Shown here: piece by piece, positions 1 to 6,752 of the stretch
Layout of the letters: each line of letters opens with the position of its first letter
Numbering within the stretch: position 1 is the first letter of the stretch
Origin: CAZESH01 sp964514665
Lineage (GTDB): Bacteria; Bacillota; Bacilli; Paenibacillales; KCTC-25726
Assembly: GCA_964514665.1 (NCBI GenBank)
Contig: CAZESH010000084.1
Coordinates: forward strand, 1-14,720
Direction of reading: 5' to 3'
Length of the DNA: 14,720 nt
Made by a program: the position numbers and the translations under genes
Notes under the pieces: model-generated
The model's database searches: none
Told to the model about the DNA's origin: nothing
The model's input: only the letters and a program-made list of their open reading frames with translations

Positions 1-894
1 CTCGGCCTGGTGAAGATGCTCGACCGACTCGCGGATCGCATTTTCCACGAAACCCGCTCCGGAAATCTTGGCCGGATCCATCGCGATGAAAATTTGCGAT
101 GCCGCGTAGCATGATGCATCCGGATCAGGCTTCAGCCGATCGATTTGCGCCGTGGAAGCCCCGCCGGACACAAGCGCGGCCACCAGATCCAATACGATCG
201 CAAGTCCGGATCCCTTCCAATAGCCTGTGGGCAAAATCCGGCGAGACCGTTCGATCGCGCCCGGATCCTTGGTCAAGTTCCCCTCGCTGTCAAATCCTCC
301 ATCAATCGGCAGAAGCTCGTTTTTCAACCGTGTGACCTCCAATTTTCCGTAGGAAAACTGCGACATAGCCATATCAAGAACTATATGCCCTTCCATTCTG
401 GGTATGGCAAAAACCAACGGATTGTTGCCGACCCTGCCGTTTTTTGCCCCCCACGGGGGCATGACCGATTCCGTATTCGTCCAGCAAATGCCAATGCAGC
501 CCGCTTCAGCGGCCTGCCAGCCATAGCTCCCGCCCCGCATCCAATGGTTCGTGTTGCGAATGGAAACGATGCCGATTCCTTGCTCGCCGGCAATTTCTAC
601 GGCACGCTGCATGCAGAATTTTGCGTTCAAATTTCCCGGCCCCAAATTGCCGTCATACCTTTCCAGCGTTCCCATGCCGTCGATTTTGCTCGGCACCGCA
701 TGGACGTTCACATAACCTTTTTCGATATATTCGACAAAGCGCGGAACCCGGTTCAAGCCGTGGGAATACACGCCGTCCAGGCTGGCCTCGGCGAAGAGCA
801 GCGCGCATGCTTCGGCGCGTTCCTGTGTAAAGCCCTTTTTGAGCAGCACACGCGTAAATTCCGCCTTCATTTGTTCGAATGGTACTCTTGTCAT
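1..894 (-). CDS. dlgD: 2,3-diketo-L-gulonate reductase-like dehydrogenase (Ldh2/YiaK family), 3' end off window
   Basis: The reading frame is open from the ATG at 894 to the window edge: 298 codons of an expected ~330, so only the last ~35 residues are missing. The family uses NAD(P)H to reduce 2-keto acids. E. coli YiaK/DlgD reduces 2,3-diketo-L-gulonate to 3-keto-L-gulonate in the cytosol. Visible landmarks are GVYSHGLNR (residues 41-49, with the expected catalytic His45), NHWMRGGSYGWQAAEAG, MPPWGAKNGRVGNNP, FSYGKLEV, DGGFDSEGNLTKDPG and LPTGYWKGSG. These agree closely with my memory of YiaK, more than with malate or lactate members of the family. A GGGGAG ribosome site sits about 8 bases before the ATG. 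It is the last visible gene of the TRAP operon, 42 bases after a broken alcohol dehydrogenase. The family is clear; the exact substrate is inferred from similarity and from the adjacent TRAP transporter. Confidence 0.85.
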   Translation of the reverse strand, partial: MTRVPFEQMKAEFTRVLLKKGFTQERAEACALLFAEASLDGVYSHGLNRVPRFVEYIEKGYVNVHAVPSKIDGMGTLERYDGNLGPGNLNAKFCMQRAVEIAGEQGIGIVSIRNTNHWMRGGSYGWQAAEAGCIGICWTNTESVMPPWGAKNGRVGNNPLVFAIPRMEGHIVLDMAMSQFSYGKLEVTRLKNELLPIDGGFDSEGNLTKDPGAIERSRRILPTGYWKGSGLAIVLDLVAALVSGGASTAQIDRLKPDPDASCYAASQIFIAMDPAKISGAGFVENAIRESVEHLHQAE

Positions 895-936
895 TTTTTT
901 CTCTCCCCTGTCCCATTTTTTCCTGACTAAATGTGT

Positions 937-1294
937 TCAATTGAAATCAAACTCCAAAACCGCCTTGCGCACTTCATTCGGACGGGCTTCAATAAGCGCG
1001 ATCGCCTGAGCGATATCCGCTGCGGAAAAGCAGTGGGTTACAAAAGAATCGGTGATCAGCTTCCCGCTGTTCATCCACCCGATAACCTCGGGAAATTTGG
1101 CGGATTGCAAACGTGATCCGGCTCACGCGGGGATAGGTGGCCACAGGCGATGTGCCGTGATAAATATGCATATCCGATCCGCAAATGCCGGCCATTCGGA
1201 CTTTGATCCGTACCTCGTCGGGCCGAGATATGCGGGGCATTTCTTTTTCTATAATTTCAATGCTGCCCGGCTTGACGACCTCGATCGCTTTCAT
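937..1294 (-). pseudogene. Zinc-type alcohol/polyol dehydrogenase with core deleted and frame shifted
   Basis: The first 57 codons from the ATG at 1294 encode a normal medium-chain dehydrogenase N-terminus: MKAIEVVKPGS, then the zinc-site motif AGICGSDMHIYHG, ending at TSPVATYPRV. The family continues here with a GHE zinc motif, but this frame changes to unrelated sequence. In another frame the typical C-terminus begins at once: GSRLQSAKFPEVIGWMNSG, then LITDSFVTHCFSAADIAQAI and a stop at 937. The structural-zinc cysteines and the Rossmann NAD-binding core are absent. About 115 of ~340 residues remain, so roughly 0.65-0.7 kb is missing. The ribosome site GGAGGG, 8 bases before the ATG, is intact. 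The gene lies between dctM and the YiaK-like reductase in the same direction and was probably a sugar-acid or polyol oxidoreductase of this operon. An assembly error at the junction is the main alternative. Confidence 0.85.
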
Positions 1295-1403
1295 CGCACC
1301 ATCCCTCCATTCATAACAAGAGCTTCGCCTCTTTATGGGAAAGACCATGAATATCTATCGCAATAGAAGTCATGGCCTTATGGGTATTCGTTTAAACTGC
1401 TCT

Positions 1404-2687
1404 CTATTTCATTAACAGGTTCGGAACAACCATTACAATTTGCGGTACGAAAGTAAGCAGGAGGACCAAAGCGATGACGCCTAACATAAAGGGAAGCGAT
1501 TCTTTGATGTAATCCTCGATCGGCACGTCGGTCAAGGAGCAAACCGTATACATGGTGACGCCTACAGGCGGGGTCATCCCACCCATGGTGACGATCGTCA
1601 TCATTAAAATGCCGAAATGCACCGGATCGATGCCCACATGCTGGATGATCGGCAAAAAGATCGGAGTCAGCAGCAGCACATTTACAGTGGATTCCACGAA
1701 CATCCCGGCAATAAACAGGAACAGCAGAATCAACAGCAACAGAAGGGTCGGATTCGAGGTCAAACCGATCAGAACCTCCGCCGCATTTTGCGGCAGCCTG
1801 CTGTATGTAATGATGAAGCCGAGAATCGACGAGGTAGAGATGATCAAGAGAATCATGGCATTGTCCATTACGGACTGTCCGATAATTTCTTTGAATTTCT
1901 CCCAGGTCATTTCCTTATAGATGAAAAACCCGATAATCAAGGCATATACGACGGCAAAGGCGCCGGACTCCGAGGGAGTAAACACGCCGAAGCGAATGCC
2001 GGCAACAAGTATGATCGGGAACAGCAAAGCCCAGATGCTCTCCCGAAAAGAAATGGCCACATCGCGAAATGTTGCCCGTTTCTTCTCGATATGGGCGTCG
2101 TATCCTCTTTTCTTGGCAATAAAGTAGGCTACCACCATCAGAAAAGCCATCATCAAAATACCCGGGATGATACCGGCCAGAAATAATCTTCCAATCGACA
2201 CTTCCCCGACATAACCGTATAAAATAAGTCCGATACTGGGTGGAATAGTGGCCGTGATTAACGAGCTCAGGGCAATGACCCCGACGGAAAACCCGCCGGC
2301 ATAGCCGCGCTTGATCATTTCACGTCCGAGAATGCGGCTCTGCATGGCGGCGTCGGCGTTGGCCGATCCGGAAATGCCGCCCATAATCGTGCTTAACACG
2401 ATGGAAACATGCGCCAGGCCCCCTGTCAAATGACCGGTCAACGCATTGGAGAAGCGGATCAATCGGCTTGTGATCCCCGCGGAATTCATTAAATTGCCCG
2501 CCAGAATAAAGAAGGGAACAGCCAAGAGCGGAAATGACTGGGTTCCGGCAACCATTCTTTGCGCGGAAATCGAAACCGGCAAGCCCGGTTCGAATATAAA
2601 ATAAAGCAGGCTGGATATGCCGATGGCAAAAGCTACAGGCATATTCAAAAACAAGAGAATAAAGAAGACGATGGCAACGATTAACAT
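1404..2687 (-). CDS. dctM: TRAP transporter large membrane subunit (DctM family)
   Basis: This is the large permease of a tripartite ATP-independent periplasmic (TRAP) transporter, which moves organic or sugar acids using the sodium or proton gradient. The protein has 427 residues, the usual size, and is almost entirely hydrophobic, with about a dozen membrane segments. Recognisable DctM features are the N-terminal PVAFAIGISSLLYF helix, FPLLAVPFFILAGNLMNSAG (residues about 52-71), the glycine-rich IMGGISGSANADAAM, IPPSIGLILYG, TPSESGAFAVVYAL and GGMTPPVGVTMYTVC. The start at 2687 follows AGGGGG by 5 bases. It lies 45 bases after dctQ and before the broken dehydrogenase. YiaN of E. coli belongs to the same family. 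Subunit identity is certain; the substrate is inferred only from the neighbours. Confidence 0.95.
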   Translation of the reverse strand: MLIVAIVFFILLFLNMPVAFAIGISSLLYFIFEPGLPVSISAQRMVAGTQSFPLLAVPFFILAGNLMNSAGITSRLIRFSNALTGHLTGGLAHVSIVLSTIMGGISGSANADAAMQSRILGREMIKRGYAGGFSVGVIALSSLITATIPPSIGLILYGYVGEVSIGRLFLAGIIPGILMMAFLMVVAYFIAKKRGYDAHIEKKRATFRDVAISFRESIWALLFPIILVAGIRFGVFTPSESGAFAVVYALIIGFFIYKEMTWEKFKEIIGQSVMDNAMILLIISTSSILGFIITYSRLPQNAAEVLIGLTSNPTLLLLLILLFLFIAGMFVESTVNVLLLTPIFLPIIQHVGIDPVHFGILMMTIVTMGGMTPPVGVTMYTVCSLTDVPIEDYIKESLPFMLGVIALVLLLTFVPQIVMVVPNLLMK

Positions 2688-2732
2688 AATATCCCCCTTT
2701 GCTTGTCCTTTAACGTGAACAAACCCTTTCGC

Positions 2733-3218
2733 TCAGCCGTTTAGGGTCTCTCCCCGCTGTTTTATCTGTTTCCATGCTTTTGACAGTATCGTGATGATCA
2801 TCAACAAACTGCCGAAGGGGACGGAAATCGTTACAAACAAGTAACTGATAGGGAGATTATTAATCATCCGATCGGAATTCTCAAAACTTAAAAGCGCACC
2901 GAAAGTTCCAACGATAATCAAAAATGCGAGCATCAATACCCACATTGTCATTTGCAGAAAAAAAGCATACTTTCGGGGAAACCGTTTGGTCAAGAAATCC
3001 ACGCTGATGTGCTTGTCTTCCCTTAAAGTCCGGTTTGATCCCAAAAAAATCACCCAAACAAACATCAATTCGGCGAATTCGACGGACCATGCGATGGGAA
3101 AACCCACCCATCGCATGACTGCCGCGAAGAATACGAAGAACACGACGCCGATCAATAGAAAGTTGGAAATGAAATTCTCCACCTTTATGGCGAACTGCGC
3201 TGCTTTATGCATTCTCAT
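2733..3218 (-). CDS. dctQ: TRAP transporter small membrane subunit (DctQ family)
   Basis: This is the small four-helix subunit that pairs with DctM in the membrane. The protein has about 161 residues with four hydrophobic segments near residues 18-38, 46-62, 86-108 and 124-146. The family motif is visible as WSVEFAELMFVWVIFLGS, followed by the charged loop REDKHISVDFL. The stop of dctP is only 9 bases upstream. The ATG at 3218 follows the ribosome site AGGAAAG, whose first bases overlap the dctP stop codon, so translational coupling is likely. A GTG at 3221 or an ATG at 3212 are alternative starts. Such subunits are poorly conserved, but the position between DctP and DctM settles the assignment. 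Confidence 0.93.
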   Translation of the reverse strand: MRMHKAAQFAIKVENFISNFLLIGVVFFVFFAAVMRWVGFPIAWSVEFAELMFVWVIFLGSNRTLREDKHISVDFLTKRFPRKYAFFLQMTMWVLMLAFLIIVGTFGALLSFENSDRMINNLPISYLFVTISVPFGSLLMIITILSKAWKQIKQRGETLNG

Positions 3219-3227
3219 CACACTTTC

Positions 3228-4298
3228 CTACTTGCCCAGTATTTTATTGATTTGATTGCGAAGGTCTCTGTAGCCCTTGATTTTGTCATAAACGACATCG
3301 GTTTTTTGCTTGAACAGGTTTACGTCCACTTCATGGAATTTGACGCCCTTGTCTTCCATTTTCTTTTGATAATCGGCCAAGCTTTTTTCCGTGTTTCTCG
3401 AAGCTTCGTCACCGGCTTTCAAGGATTCCTCCATCAACACTTTTTGATAGTCGGCCGGCAGTTCGTTAAACCACTTCTCGCTGGTCACAATACCCGTCAT
3501 CAATTGAAAATGTCTGGTCAAGGAAATATCCGTAATAATTTCATATAATTTCGCGCCCCATACAGCTGGAAGCTGGGCTTCCGCACCATCAATAACACCT
3601 TGCTGCAGTGCCGGATATACTTCCGACCAGGCCATGCCCGTAGGGTTCGCACCCATCGCCTTGATCGTCTCCAACCATACAGGCGATCCCGGTGTGCGCA
3701 ATCTCACGCCTTTCAGATCTTCGGGCTTCAGAATCGGCTTCTTCGTCAATAGGTGACGTTCCCCTTGGTACCAGTTAAAGGAAAGAATTTGCAGATGATG
3801 ATCCTTCGACAGCTGATCTTCCCAGCCTTTGAACAGATCGGACATCACCACTTTGCGAGCCTCGTCGAAATTGTCAACGATGTAAGGAGCCGTCAATATC
3901 CCCATCGGTTCAACCATTTCGGCCAAACGGCCGGAATCGACAACGACGGCTACATTCGCGCCGACTTTGGCCTGCTCCAATATATCCTTGTCGTCCCCCA
4001 GCGAACCGCCGCCGTAAATTTGTACTTTTACCTCGCCGTTTGTTCTTTCTTCAACCGACTTTTTAAAGGTCTCCAAGCCTTTATAGGTCGGGTCGGATTC
4101 GGCAAGCGCCGTGCTTAATTTCAAAGTATAAGTCTTGCCTGTGCCTTTGGAAGCCTGCTTGTCTCCGGAAGCGCTTGCAGACGGCTGCGCCGATTGCTGC
4201 TGTTCAGCGCCCTGCTTGTCCGCCGTTTTGTTCTGACCGCATGCACTGATCATCAAAACCAGCAGAATCGATACAAATAGCATAAGACCTTTTCTCAT
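3228..4298 (-). CDS. dctP: TRAP transporter solute-binding lipoprotein (DctP family)
   Basis: This is the extracytoplasmic substrate-binding protein of the TRAP system. It has a lipoprotein signal: MRKG, a hydrophobic stretch and the lipobox ISAC with the lipid-anchored Cys20. A Ser/Gln/Ala-rich linker follows, as expected in a Gram-positive cell where the binding protein must be tethered. The mature domain begins near YTLKLSTALAESDPTYKGLE. It contains VRLRTPGSPVWLETIKAMGA, which holds the family's carboxylate-binding arginine, then PTGMAWSEVYPALQQGVIDG. The protein has 356 residues from the ATG at 4298. A TTG at 4319 is in frame but lies within the purine-rich ribosome site (GAGAGGGG), so the ATG is preferred. 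It is the first transport gene of the operon, with a cre box upstream. The family is certain; a keto-sugar acid ligand is inferred. Confidence 0.95.
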   Translation of the reverse strand: MRKGLMLFVSILLVLMISACGQNKTADKQGAEQQQSAQPSASASGDKQASKGTGKTYTLKLSTALAESDPTYKGLETFKKSVEERTNGEVKVQIYGGGSLGDDKDILEQAKVGANVAVVVDSGRLAEMVEPMGILTAPYIVDNFDEARKVVMSDLFKGWEDQLSKDHHLQILSFNWYQGERHLLTKKPILKPEDLKGVRLRTPGSPVWLETIKAMGANPTGMAWSEVYPALQQGVIDGAEAQLPAVWGAKLYEIITDISLTRHFQLMTGIVTSEKWFNELPADYQKVLMEESLKAGDEASRNTEKSLADYQKKMEDKGVKFHEVDVNLFKQKTDVVYDKIKGYRDLRNQINKILGK

Positions 4299-4353
4299 TT
4301 TACTAACTGCCCCTCTCAAACGTTTATATTAAAAATTGCTTGAAGCCCTGGTT

Positions 4354-4368
4354 TGTAACCGCTTGCAA
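4354..4368 (-). promoter_or_regulatory. Candidate CcpA catabolite-response (cre) site
   Basis: On the minus strand the sequence is TTGCAAGCGGTTACA, which fits every position of the Bacillota cre consensus WTGNAANCGNWNNCW. It lies 56 bases before the dctP start, between the regulator gene and the transporter. This suggests that preferred sugars repress the TRAP operon through CcpA. I found no convincing -35/-10 pair beside it, although a TATAAA lies downstream near 4326-4331. The match is seen; binding is inferred. Confidence 0.6.
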
Positions 4369-4405
4369 TTACCGCCGATTTAATTTCATCCGGAGATTTT
4401 GCATA

Positions 4406-4421
4406 ATGATTGGTGTATCAT
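4406..4421. promoter_or_regulatory. Possible regulator operator before dctP
   Basis: A short inverted repeat, ATGAT-N6-ATCAT, overlaps the stop codon of the GntR gene. FCD-type GntR proteins bind short inverted repeats of this size. Its likeness to the sites in front of the regulator gene itself is only partial, so this is a weak candidate. Confidence 0.25.
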
Positions 4422-5116
4422 AACACGGTTAAATTCCCCATGAAGTATTCGGGGTAGCGGCGAATGAGCTCTTCTTTCTCTAAAGTAACCAGATTCAAAT
4501 GCTCCTTCATCACCTTTACCGCCTTGGGCAAATCTTTCTTTTTGATCGAATCGAATATTTCCTTGTGATGGGAAATCACGATGTTCCAATCGGAATTGGC
4601 AGCAAGTCTCAGCATGCGGATGCGCACAAAGTTGGAGTTCATCTGTTGAATGATGTTCCAAGTCCTTTTGCGGTTTGAAAATTCGAAAATCGTTCTGTGA
4701 AATTCCTCGTCCAGCTCAAACAGCTTGGTATAGTTGTTCATTTCTGCGCACAGCTGCTGGGTTTTCAAATTGATTTCCATTTGCATCAACGCATTTTCGG
4801 GAAAATGCTCACAAGCCAGACGAATGGTGGCAAGCTCCAGATTTTCGCGCACGAATCTGGCCTCTTCCACATGATCCAGGTCGATTTTCGCTACCTCGGT
4901 CCATTTTTGCGGATAAATATTCAACAGGCCTTCTTCCGATAATTTAAGAAACGCTTCGCGCACCGGAGTTCTGCTGACACCTAATTCCTCTGCTATATCC
5001 TTTTCCGATATTTTCTTCCCGGGCTCCAGCTTCAGGCTTAACAGATCTTGTTTCAACGTGTAGTAAATCTGGTCTCTGGCCGACTTTCTGAATATCTTTT
5101 CATGACTGCTATACAT
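4418..5116 (-). CDS. GntR-family transcriptional regulator, FadR/FCD subfamily
   Basis: This is a DNA-binding regulator with an N-terminal winged helix and a C-terminal all-helical FCD ligand domain. The helix-turn-helix covers about residues 14-75, with ISEKDIAEELGVSRTPVREA as the classic GntR signature. The FCD domain (about 85-215) contains LFELDEEFHRTIFEFSNR, HHKEIFDSI and MKEHL, which supply the Asp and His residues that typically bind a metal and hence a carboxylate ligand. The protein has 232 residues, normal for the subfamily. GGGGTG precedes the ATG by 4 bases. It sits directly upstream of, and codirectional with, the TRAP genes, so it is probably their local repressor, with a sugar acid or keto acid as inducer. 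The role is inferred from context; the family is certain. Confidence 0.93.
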   Translation of the reverse strand: MYSSHEKIFRKSARDQIYYTLKQDLLSLKLEPGKKISEKDIAEELGVSRTPVREAFLKLSEEGLLNIYPQKWTEVAKIDLDHVEEARFVRENLELATIRLACEHFPENALMQMEINLKTQQLCAEMNNYTKLFELDEEFHRTIFEFSNRKRTWNIIQQMNSNFVRIRMLRLAANSDWNIVISHHKEIFDSIKKKDLPKAVKVMKEHLNLVTLEKEELIRRYPEYFMGNLTVL

Positions 5117-5141
5117 TTTTCACCCCGCTAGTAATCAACTG

Positions 5142-5198
5142 GTATGGTAGTCATACTAATATGTTGAATATGGTACAACATAAAATAAATAGATTCAA
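5142..5198 (-). promoter_or_regulatory. Promoter with overlapping operators for the GntR gene
   Basis: On the minus strand TTGAAT (5193-5198) and TACCAT (5170-5175) are 17 bases apart and could be -35 and -10 boxes of moderate quality. Two inverted repeats lie here: ATGTTG-N9-CAACAT (5161-5181), covering the -10, and GTATG-N5-CATAC (5142-5156), just downstream. This arrangement fits autorepression by the FCD regulator. The repeats are exact; their function is inferred. Confidence 0.45.
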
Positions 5199-5204
5199 GA
5201 GTTT

Positions 5205-5247
5205 TTTATAAAAAATAAAAAAACGCATGATCGTCAAGATCATGCGT
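5205..5247 (-). terminator. Rho-independent terminator after the polysaccharide deacetylase gene
   Basis: A perfect 10-bp stem, ACGCATGATC (5223-5232) paired with GATCATGCGT (5238-5247), has a 5-base loop. Read on the minus strand it is followed by a long T-rich run covering 5205-5223. It lies about 75 bases past the deacetylase stop and just upstream of the GntR promoter, so it separates the two units. Confidence 0.85.
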
Positions 5248-5320
5248 GAATAACATTTGCGTTTATCAGGCAAAACAAGCTGTCCCGCGCCGAAGGCTGT
5301 ATCCCTTTAGATCTGCACGG

Positions 5321-6172
5321 TTATGCCATTCCCGTTTCCCGGATGTAAGCGTGGATGGAAGTGAAACGGAAATCATCGCTTAACCGTTCCAGCTTTGCAA
5401 AGCAGCGCCGTCTGCCGTAATACTGGATCATGCGATCCCGCATTTTCAGCCACCCTGCCATCGGCTCGTCCGGATCAAGATCATAGGGATGCAGATAAAA
5501 AACAACGGAATGGCCTTTTTTGTTCAAGCTGCGGTACAAGTTTTTAATAACGGCATATGGAATCATCCTGAAATAAAAGCCGCCGGCAAAGGGCAGGTTT
5601 CTGCCCAACAAGCTTACCGTCGATCCGGGTATCTCTATCAGTTCAATATCCGCAGCGGTTACGGTATAAGGAAACCTTGGTGCATCCGGAATTCCGTACA
5701 AAAACGTCTTGACGGGAAATACGCTGGCATCATACCGGAATCCGTTGCGTGCCAGGACGGGATAAAACCACGGCATGTCTTTGTTGACCGACCAGGACGG
5801 GGCGCGGTATCCGAGCGGCTGCACGCCGCAGGCTGCCTTGATGTGGCGGACCGACTTCTGCAGGTCGGTCTCGAATTCAGCTTCCGACAGCTGATAAAGC
5901 AGCTGATGGCCGTAGCCGTGGGAAGCAATTTCATGCCCGGCCCGATAAATCGAGCGCACAATTTCGGGATAATGCTCAGCCACCCATCCCAGCACAAAAA
6001 AAGTCGCTTTAATCCGCTTGCGTTCAAGAAACTCGAGGATTTTTCGCGTATTTTCAGCTACCCGGCCGTCGATTTTATGCCACTCGGCACTGGAAACCTT
6101 CATCAAGCTGGCATGAAACCATTCTTCGAGATCGATACTGAACATGTTTACGGGTGATTTATTCACCATCAA
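5321..6172 (-). CDS. Polysaccharide deacetylase, PEP-CTERM-locus-like subfamily
   Basis: This is a NodB-fold carbohydrate esterase (CE4), a zinc enzyme that removes N-acetyl groups from polysaccharide. Motif 1 is FSIDLEEWFH (catalytic-base Asp14), the zinc-binding motif is SHGYGH (His85, His89), and the substrate-groove motif is GYRAPSWS (Arg123). Near the C-terminus FYLHPYDLDP provides the active-site His228. The EEWFH start and HPYDLDP end are typical of the subfamily found in exosortase/PEP-CTERM exopolysaccharide loci, with a DUF3473-like tail. No signal peptide is visible, so it may act in the cytosol, as those relatives do. The TTG at 6172 lies 8 bases after AAGGAG; the next codon is an ATG (6169) at 11 bases, and either could be the start. 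No other exopolysaccharide genes are in the window, so its partner pathway is unknown. Confidence 0.88.
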   Translation of the reverse strand: MMVNKSPVNMFSIDLEEWFHASLMKVSSAEWHKIDGRVAENTRKILEFLERKRIKATFFVLGWVAEHYPEIVRSIYRAGHEIASHGYGHQLLYQLSEAEFETDLQKSVRHIKAACGVQPLGYRAPSWSVNKDMPWFYPVLARNGFRYDASVFPVKTFLYGIPDAPRFPYTVTAADIELIEIPGSTVSLLGRNLPFAGGFYFRMIPYAVIKNLYRSLNKKGHSVVFYLHPYDLDPDEPMAGWLKMRDRMIQYYGRRRCFAKLERLSDDFRFTSIHAYIRETGMA

Positions 6173-6207
6173 GCGATTTGCTCCTTATCTGACAGATGCA
6201 TATTTAT

Positions 6208-6288
6208 CTAATAAGACAATGGTACATCATCAGTTCCGGACCGTAAAGCTTGTTTTCCTGCAGTGCGCATATTACGATATGCGGTCAA
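6208..6288 (-). CDS. Possible 26-residue small protein
   Basis: An ORF starts with TTG at 6288, exactly 7 bases after a consensus AGGAGG site. It encodes 26 residues (MTAYRNMRTAGKQA, then LRSGTDDVPLSY) and stops 36 bases before the deacetylase start. The ribosome site overlaps the stop codon of the preceding 47-codon ORF, which suggests coupling. I do not recognise the product. The strong ribosome site is the main support. It could also be a leader peptide for the deacetylase gene or chance. Confidence 0.35.
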   Translation of the reverse strand: MTAYRNMRTAGKQALRSGTDDVPLSY

Positions 6289-6299
6289 TAATGCACCTC

Positions 6300-6443
6300 C
6301 TACGCGAATTCTGCCCATTCGGTGGAAGCCGGGCCGCCTCTCGCGAGCGGAATGTACGCGGTCTGAATTTCTGAATCCGGATACGCGATGTAACCGGACT
6401 GTCGGCCATGATCAAACATTGCCTCGTGCGGCACCGCGCGCAT
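6300..6443 (-). CDS. Possible 47-residue hypothetical protein
   Basis: The ORF from the ATG at 6443 encodes MRAVPHEAMFDHGRQSGYIA, continuing with YPDSEIQTAYIPLARGGPAS and ending TEWAEFA. The composition is balanced and protein-like rather than the Arg/Cys/Pro-rich look of shadow frames. The ribosome site is weak (GAAGAAG), but its stop codon is part of a perfect AGGAGG that would start the next small ORF. I do not recognise the family. It lies upstream of and codirectional with the deacetylase gene. An in-frame ATG at 6491 would lengthen it, but the added residues look non-coding. Confidence 0.4.
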   Translation of the reverse strand: MRAVPHEAMFDHGRQSGYIAYPDSEIQTAYIPLARGGPASTEWAEFA

Positions 6444-6453
6444 CTTCTTCTGC

Positions 6454-6505
6454 AAAATGATACACAAAATGATACAATCGAAACTAAGCATCTAAAATGA
6501 TCCAT
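6454..6505. repeat. Tandem AAAATGATACAN repeats
   Basis: Two 12-base units, AAAATGATACAC (6454-6465) and AAAATGATACAA (6466-6477), are directly adjacent. A third, degenerate copy, AAAATGATCCAT, follows at 6494-6505. They lie between a possible minus-strand small gene and the plus-strand coiled-coil gene, where a regulator could bind repeated half-sites. No protein is assigned. Confidence 0.6.
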
Positions 6506-6524
6506 GTATGGGAGTGGCATTCGG

Positions 6525-6695
6525 ATGAGAACCGAAAATCAGGTCAAACGAAAAATAAACGAATTGATGCTTCGCAAGCAAACGCTGGAATCAGCGGGTG
6601 CGGAGCAAGCCAAAGCGCAGATTGAACGGATCGAGGAGCAGATCATGCTGCTTGAGTGGGTGCTGAACGAAGCATCCGGCAGCTACCATCAGTGA
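6525..6695 (+). CDS. Small coiled-coil protein of unknown function
   Basis: The protein has 56 residues, rich in Glu, Lys, Gln and Leu, with heptad-like spacing across most of its length (KRKINELMLRKQTLESAGAE, then AQIERIEEQIMLLEWVLNEA). It is therefore predicted to form one long helix or coiled coil in the cytosol. The ATG at 6525 follows GGGAG by 10 bases. An upstream ATG at 6504 is in frame but lies on the other side of that site, so 6525 is preferred. No signal or membrane segment is present. I do not recognise a family. It is probably a separate unit from the nuclease-like gene downstream, which has its own promoter. Confidence 0.6.
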   Translation: MRTENQVKRKINELMLRKQTLESAGAEQAKAQIERIEEQIMLLEWVLNEASGSYHQ

Positions 6696-6752
6696 GGCAG
6701 GCAGCCGAAGCACAACTGAATGCCGCGCTATTTGAGGTGCCAAATATGCGCT

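Noticed and set aside
145..930. Plus-strand ORF of 261 codons opposite the YiaK-like gene
   Set aside because: It is a shadow of a continuous minus-strand gene with clear family motifs; it has no ribosome site and an atypical composition rich in His, Arg and Phe.
1345..1375. Hairpin CCATGA/TCATGG between dctM and the broken dehydrogenase
   Set aside because: The stem is only 6 bp with a 19-base loop and no T tract; it is probably chance within an operon.
6454..6505. Short CRISPR-like array
   Set aside because: The units are only 12 bases, two of them abut with no spacer, and no cas gene is present.
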